Shown piece by piece: positions 59,991 to 64,000 of a DNA stretch of 64,000 bases. The position numbers and the translations under genes were made by a program. The stretch lies in assembly GCA_037045535.1 (NCBI GenBank), contig JBAOHI010000082.1, positions 496,001-560,000 of the forward strand. Direction: 5' to 3'. How positions within the stretch are numbered: position 1 is the stretch's first letter; each line of letters starts with the position of its first letter. The DNA comes from Competibacter_A sp037045535 (GTDB lineage Bacteria > Pseudomonadota > Gammaproteobacteria > Competibacterales > Competibacteraceae). The notes under the pieces were generated by a model. It was given only the letters and a program-made list of their open reading frames with translations. It ran no database searches and was not told the DNA's origin.

Positions 59991-62762
59991 CTATGGCGGA
60001 GGTCCCGGATCCTCGTCATCGGGCTCGGCGTACCGCTGGGGTGGGGGGGAACCCCGCTCCCACCGCTGGCGTGGTGGAGGCCCTGGATCCCCGTCATCGG
60101 GCGGGGAGCGTCGTTGAGGCGGTGAGGACATCGCTTGGCGGGCGTTGCGAGACCAGCGGTCGCGCCGTTCGATCTGCCGTGTCGGCCGACAACCGTTCGC
60201 TGAGTTGCAGTTCCCCATCCAACCGTTGATTGCTCGATTGGCGCTATCGAAACCGCGCTGGATTTCCGTGCCGACCGAGGCGCTGGTGTGGCCGACCCAG
60301 TTGCCGACATTTTGCGCTTCGCGCCGGATATCGTTGGCCGCGCGGCCGGCGTCTTTCCGTAAATCGGTAATGGGGTCGGTGGAACGTACCGGGGGCTTTG
60401 GTGGCGATGCGGTTGGGTTGCGAGACGGAGCAGCCGTGGCTACTGCTGGAGACGGTGTTGATCGAGTGGGAGTTGTTGGCGGGGAAGGATTACTGCGGCT
60501 GACCAGCATGATCGGTGGCGGAGCGCGATCCGGGGTAGCGGTCCTGGGGTTGGTGCGGCTGACCAACTCGATGGGCGGCGGGGTAGAGGGTGTTTCTTTA
60601 TTGGGACGGCTGACTAATTCGATAGGCGCCAAGGCCGGGGGGCGCCGATTAGAAGAAGCTGTTTTAGGTGCTGCATCGGTGTGAGGGGCCGGCCGCTCCC
60701 GAACGACTCGGGTTATCGCCTTATCGGCGTGGGGTACGGCAGCCGTTTTCTCCTCCGGGGTTGGATGACGAGCCGAAGCCGACTGAGCAGCAGGTTCGGG
60801 CGGTTTTGGAGCCACTTTTACGATCGAAGTGGTTTTGGTGGGACTCTTCACGACCGGGCGTGAAGTGGTGGGTGCGGGTGGTTCAGCTGCGTTGGTGGAC
60901 CGTGGTGCTACGCTGCTGCTTTTTTCAGCGGTTTCGACGGTAGGAGGTGCCGCCTTAACCGTCCTCTGGTTAGTAGACCGTGGCGCTACGCTGCTACTTT
61001 TTTCAGCGGTTTCGACGGTAGGAGGTGCCGCCTTGACCGTTCGTTGATGGGCTGTTTGTTTGGGCGGCCGGTTTGGTCTGGATCGTTCGGTGATCGCGGG
61101 CGCGGTGGTTTTGCGTGGAGCGTCCGCTGTCGAGGAGGGCAATTTAGGTGTCGGTGGGGAAGCGACCGGTTTAGTCTGGCTCGGCGTGACAGCTATGCCA
61201 GGAGCATTGGGTGAGGTTTCGGTTCCGGACTCGGTTCCGGACTCGGTAATGGATTCAGTAACGGATTCGGTTGTCGGTGGAGCCGGTGGTTCCGCCTCGA
61301 CCAGGGGTTCCGCTGAGGAGTCCGTTGGGGTGCTGGGTGTCGTATCGGTGACGACGTTTTCTGGTGTTTCACTCGCCGATATTGCCGGCGGCTCGACTGC
61401 CGTTGCCTGCTGCTCCTTGGTCAGCTTGGAATCGGGTACAGTGGTCGCCACTGGATTTTCGTTGTCGGGCGGTTCGGAAGGCAATGATGGTTCCGAAGGT
61501 GCTGGCGCGGCGGATTCGGTTGCCAGAGCTGGGGAGGGAGCGGCAGGGCTCGGTTCCGGTACGAACGCTACGCCGGGTGGCTGGGTTTGCTCCTGATGAA
61601 ACGCAGGGCGGATAATGGTAGCCCAAGCCAGGGTGCCGACCAGCCCAGCTACGCCGATCAAACCGATGGTGCGCTTCGACCAGGGAAACCGTGTCGGGGT
61701 ATTGCTCCGGCGGGGATGCCGGTTTGGCGGTGTATCTGGGAGCTGTTCCAGCCTGTCCGATAAAGCGAGTGGGATAGCCGGTTGGTCGGCACGCACTGCC
61801 TCTAAGATCGTGCGTATTTCCGCGCTCGAGGCGGGACGGGTGGCAGGATCGCCTGCCAACAGCCGAGTCAGCAGGTCGATCAGCAGTGTCGCCGCGCCAC
61901 GTTGTCGCTGCTCTGGCCGTGCGGGCACGGTCCAGAATTCGATGGCGTGTCGTAACAGCTCCCGTTCTCCATCGGTCAACCCGCCCAATTCGTCGCGATG
62001 CTTGCCGGCGCCTTCCTGGCCGTGCAGGGCCAGCAGTTGGCCGAGCCGGCGCTGGGCGGCGGTGGCGGATTGCTCGGTGAGCAGCGCAAAAAGCAACAAG
62101 CCCAGAGCATAATAGTCGGCGCGGTGATCAACAGCATATTCGCAGCCGTTTTCGCCTTGGCGGACCGGCAAAATTTGCTCCGGCGCCATGGTGGCGGGGG
62201 TGCCGATACAGGAACGGGTACTATCGCCGTCCTCGCGCTTGAGCGAGCCAAAATCGGCCAGCTTGAGCAGCGCGCCCCGTTCGCCGACCAGGATGTTGCT
62301 GAATTTCAGATCGCGATACACGAAACCAGCACGGTGGATCACATCCAGACCATCCAGGATCTGTTCGGTCCAATCGAGAATCTGGGCCAGATCAGGCGGT
62401 GGAGCGTCGTCCCGCCGCAATTGTGATAGCCATTGGCCGAGGTTGGCCTGCAACCGCTCCAGGACCAGCACCGGTTGGCCATCCAGCCGGTCGTGGTCGA
62501 GCAGCGCGACGATGTGCCGAGATTGCGCCGCGTTCAAGCTGTCTAGAAAATGGATTTCCCGTTCCAGATGGGCGTGCCAGTGGCCGTGCAGGCTGAGGTC
62601 AGCCTGTAGCATGGCGTCGGCGTTGATGAACTTCAGGGCAACGGCGCGGCCGCTGGGATCGGTGGCGGCCCAAACCTGGCCGTAACTCCCGGCGTCAGTC
62701 GAGAGTAGGGCATCGATCCGGTACTCCCGGCCTTTGATCACGATCCGCTCGCCGCTCCGCAT
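59991..62762 (-). CDS. Membrane-anchored Ser/Thr protein kinase with a long Pro/Ser/Thr-rich tail
   Basis: 923 residues. Kinase domain (about 1-310): GSYGQVWAATD glycine loop, VALKFIN (ATP Lys), catalytic loop YRDLKFSNIL (Tyr instead of the usual His in HRD), LADFGSLKRE, and APEQILPV. A membrane segment (about 358-378, IGLIGVAGLVGTLAWATII) follows. The outside part (about 380-860) is low-complexity, rich in Pro, Ser, Thr and Ala, with a duplicated 26-residue unit and short recurrent ELVSR-N motifs (ELVSRPNKE, ELVSRTNPR, MLVSRSNP). The last about 90 residues hold ITDLRKDAGRAANDIRREAQ, two Cys (NCNSANGC) and a Pro/Arg/Asp tail. It divides from an unknown membrane-protein gene at 62.8 kb. Target unknown. 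Confidence 0.85.
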   Translation of the reverse strand: MRSGERIVIKGREYRIDALLSTDAGSYGQVWAATDPSGRAVALKFINADAMLQADLSLHGHWHAHLEREIHFLDSLNAAQSRHIVALLDHDRLDGQPVLVLERLQANLGQWLSQLRRDDAPPPDLAQILDWTEQILDGLDVIHRAGFVYRDLKFSNILVGERGALLKLADFGSLKREDGDSTRSCIGTPATMAPEQILPVRQGENGCEYAVDHRADYYALGLLLFALLTEQSATAAQRRLGQLLALHGQEGAGKHRDELGGLTDGERELLRHAIEFWTVPARPEQRQRGAATLLIDLLTRLLAGDPATRPASSAEIRTILEAVRADQPAIPLALSDRLEQLPDTPPNRHPRRSNTPTRFPWSKRTIGLIGVAGLVGTLAWATIIRPAFHQEQTQPPGVAFVPEPSPAAPSPALATESAAPAPSEPSLPSEPPDNENPVATTVPDSKLTKEQQATAVEPPAISASETPENVVTDTTPSTPTDSSAEPLVEAEPPAPPTTESVTESITESGTESGTETSPNAPGIAVTPSQTKPVASPPTPKLPSSTADAPRKTTAPAITERSRPNRPPKQTAHQRTVKAAPPTVETAEKSSSVAPRSTNQRTVKAAPPTVETAEKSSSVAPRSTNAAEPPAPTTSRPVVKSPTKTTSIVKVAPKPPEPAAQSASARHPTPEEKTAAVPHADKAITRVVRERPAPHTDAAPKTASSNRRPPALAPIELVSRPNKETPSTPPPIELVSRTNPRTATPDRAPPPIMLVSRSNPSPPTTPTRSTPSPAVATAAPSRNPTASPPKPPVRSTDPITDLRKDAGRAANDIRREAQNVGNWVGHTSASVGTEIQRGFDSANRAINGWMGNCNSANGCRPTRQIERRDRWSRNARQAMSSPPQRRSPPDDGDPGPPPRQRWERGSPPPQRYAEPDDEDPGPPP
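60891..61046 (-). repeat. Tandem duplication of a 78-bp unit in the kinase tail
   Basis: Two units, 60891-60968 and 60969-61046, match in about 90 percent of positions and stay in frame; each encodes 26 residues of the type RTVKAAPPTVETAEKSSSV followed by APRST. The close match shows a recent duplication in a disordered extracellular segment. Confidence 0.85.
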
Positions 62763-62865
62763 GAGAAATTCTCCGGTCTGTCGCCCTCGGGATGAGTTTG
62801 AATATCGAGTAAACTAAGCCGTGACCGTCAGGTCAAGGTATTCCGATATTTTGGCACTATTCCAC

Positions 62866-63861
62866 ATGAAACCCATACCAAAACTGAATCGTGCGAGCCG
62901 TTCCTGGCTGGCGCGGTGGGTGCCGGTAACGCTTTTTGTGGCCGCGTGCGTCGGATTGTTGCAACGGCAATTGGCTGACATCTACGCGCGGCCGAGCGCG
63001 TTGCCCGCGGTCTCCGCTAAACCGTCGCCGGGTCGGGAGGATGCCCTGTTGTTCGACCGGTCGCTGGCTGCCGGTTTGCTGCATTTGGGCGAAGATGGAC
63101 GGATCGCCATCGCCCCGGCCGACCTGCCGTTGCGTCAAGCCTACGCGCGCGATAATCCGGAACTATTGGCGCCGCGTTCGGACGAGCCCGATTGGCTGAA
63201 TGGGGTGTGGAATGAAAACGTGCGTCAAATTCATCGGGCGTTGCATTTCAGCGCCGCCGGCCGTTACGTGCGCCAGCAGGTCGAGGCTTTCAACTCCCAG
63301 GCGTGGCTGGCGGCGGTCCGCTGGCAATCCTTTTCGGAGGAGAAAGGCGAGTGGCGAGCCGATTGGGCCGAAGCACCGTTGGTTCTCACCGAAACCGTGC
63401 CGCCGTCGATCGATCGGCTATCGGCCGGGATCGACGGCGATTGGCAGCCGTGGCGACGGGTGGCACGCTGGCCTGCTTTAGAGGGACGGTTCCCGGTGCG
63501 ATTTCAATTGAGGTGGGCACGGCCCTCGCACGAGGGCGAACGCGCAGTCCTGTTCGTGGTGGGCGGAATCCCGACCGTGACCGGGGCAAGGGTGGTGACG
63601 AGCGAGCGGTGTTGTCTACGAGCGACCGTTTGTGCCGAGTCGGAGGCGGTGGCCCGCCGGTTGTGGCTGGAGCTGCCGGAGGGGGCGACCGGGCTGGAGG
63701 CCAGCTTCTCGCCGTTACCGACGACCGCGATTCCAGGTCTCTTTCGCGATCAGTTTACCCATATTCGACGAGAGGGCGAACGGCTGGTCTGGCAGGACCG
63801 ACTGACGGTCGCGATCGGATCGGCCCGATCGCCGACAATGGCAGCTATAGTCGAGGAGTGA
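62866..63861 (+). CDS. Single-pass membrane protein of unknown function
   Basis: 331 residues from ATG at 62866 (an in-frame GTG at 62821 is an alternative). One membrane segment lies at about 16-33 (RWVPVTLFVAACVGLL). The rest is probably periplasmic and contains GREDALLFDRSLAAGLLHLG, IHRALHFSAAGRYVRQQVEAF, RWPALEGRFPVRFQLRW and RLWLELPEGATGLEASFSPLP. It resembles no family I can name. It is followed by another gene only 3 bp later, and is divergent from the kinase gene (104 bp between start codons), so a kinase-linked membrane complex is possible. Confidence 0.65.
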   Translation: MKPIPKLNRASRSWLARWVPVTLFVAACVGLLQRQLADIYARPSALPAVSAKPSPGREDALLFDRSLAAGLLHLGEDGRIAIAPADLPLRQAYARDNPELLAPRSDEPDWLNGVWNENVRQIHRALHFSAAGRYVRQQVEAFNSQAWLAAVRWQSFSEEKGEWRADWAEAPLVLTETVPPSIDRLSAGIDGDWQPWRRVARWPALEGRFPVRFQLRWARPSHEGERAVLFVVGGIPTVTGARVVTSERCCLRATVCAESEAVARRLWLELPEGATGLEASFSPLPTTAIPGLFRDQFTHIRREGERLVWQDRLTVAIGSARSPTMAAIVEE

Positions 63862-63864
63862 GAC

Positions 63865-64000
63865 GTGTCTGCATCGACAGCCGAAAAAGGAATCCGCTTT
63901 CGATGGAGGTCGCGTGCTGGCCGAGGCGGATTACTGGCGATCTGGTTGCTACCGGTGTTGGCCGCGCTGTGGACGGTTGAACGGGCGCCCGATTGGTTGG
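63865..64000 (+). CDS. Membrane protein gene, N-terminal part only
   Basis: GTG at 63865 has a GAGGAGTG ribosome site and starts 3 bases after the preceding stop. The 45 visible residues begin MSASTAEKGIRFRWRSRAG and continue with a hydrophobic segment (GLLAIWLLPVLAALWTV). The rest lies beyond the window. Same operon as the preceding unknown membrane protein. Confidence 0.55.
   Translation, partial: MSASTAEKGIRFRWRSRAGRGGLLAIWLLPVLAALWTVERAPDWL

Noticed and set aside
1..64000. Search for tRNA, rRNA and integration sites
   Set aside because: No T-arm/anticodon patterns, rRNA segments or tRNA-linked direct repeats were recognisable by eye; a dedicated scan could still find a tRNA.

Overview
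The window reads as a GC-rich chromosome segment from a gammaproteobacterium. Supporting features are a YadG-type ABC ATPase, PhoB/PhoR behind a two-repeat Pho box, GlpD next to AqpZ, a PhoB-like gene start spacing, and dense operons with 1-4 base overlaps. A complete-looking anaerobic (cobalt-early) cobalamin gene set scattered over several loci, a glyoxylate/mesaconate-type CoA module and an IPTL-CTERM surface protein would fit a wastewater organism of the Competibacter kind. That placement is a guess from gene content, not from a marker gene. There is no rRNA, tRNA or CRISPR array that I can recognise.

Layout. 1-2.5 kb: end of a MaoC/FAS1-like hydratase, a malyl/methylmalyl-CoA lyase and a class III CoA transferase (frameshifted), which together match the C5 branch of the 3-hydroxypropionate bicycle. 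2.6-8 kb: a 1439-residue exported repeat protein with an IPTL-CTERM tail, and an IS630 element inserted 31 bp upstream of its start codon. 8-10.2 kb: three small exported proteins. 10.4-13.8 kb: an IS4-family element sitting exactly on the stop codon of yadG, then apbE. 14-20.5 kb: a second CoA-ester lyase, a sodium/solute symporter, a transglutaminase plus circular ATP-grasp/alpha-E operon, and a cyclic-nucleotide-binding protein. 20.8-28.2 kb: cbiD-cbiJ, trxB, a peroxiredoxin, phoBR, a PilZ protein and a small exported protein. 28.3-34.5 kb: a SLC13-type transporter, an amino-acid ABC transporter, a zinc-ribbon mini-protein and argD. 34.5-35.6 kb: an AT-rich stand-alone restriction-like gene. 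35.6-39.2 kb: cbiX-cbiC-cbiET-cobI. 39.3-41.7 kb: glpD and aqpZ. 42.1-46.7 kb: a signalling operon (receiver, exported protein, hybrid kinase). 46.8-49.8 kb: a cobalamin riboswitch and cbiMNQO. 49.8-52.6 kb: a PdxA homologue divergent from pdxST. 52.6-57.7 kb: cobO (frameshifted), lrgAB, an L,D-transpeptidase, cobQ and an exported protein. 58-64 kb: an acyl-CoA dehydrogenase, a large Ser/Thr kinase and two membrane proteins.

The genes form three themes: cobalamin synthesis with cobalt uptake under riboswitch control; CoA-thioester carbon metabolism (lyases, CoA transferase, acyl-CoA dehydrogenase); and envelope/signalling proteins. A striking technical or biological feature is that several genes (mct, the transglutaminase, the PilZ gene, cobO, perhaps the CTERM gene end) are each restored to a full-length family member by removing a single extra base. 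All of these lesions have the same sign, so sequencing or assembly error is the simplest explanation. The IS630 transposase differs: it needs a -1 shift at a run of eight A residues, as expected for programmed frameshifting.
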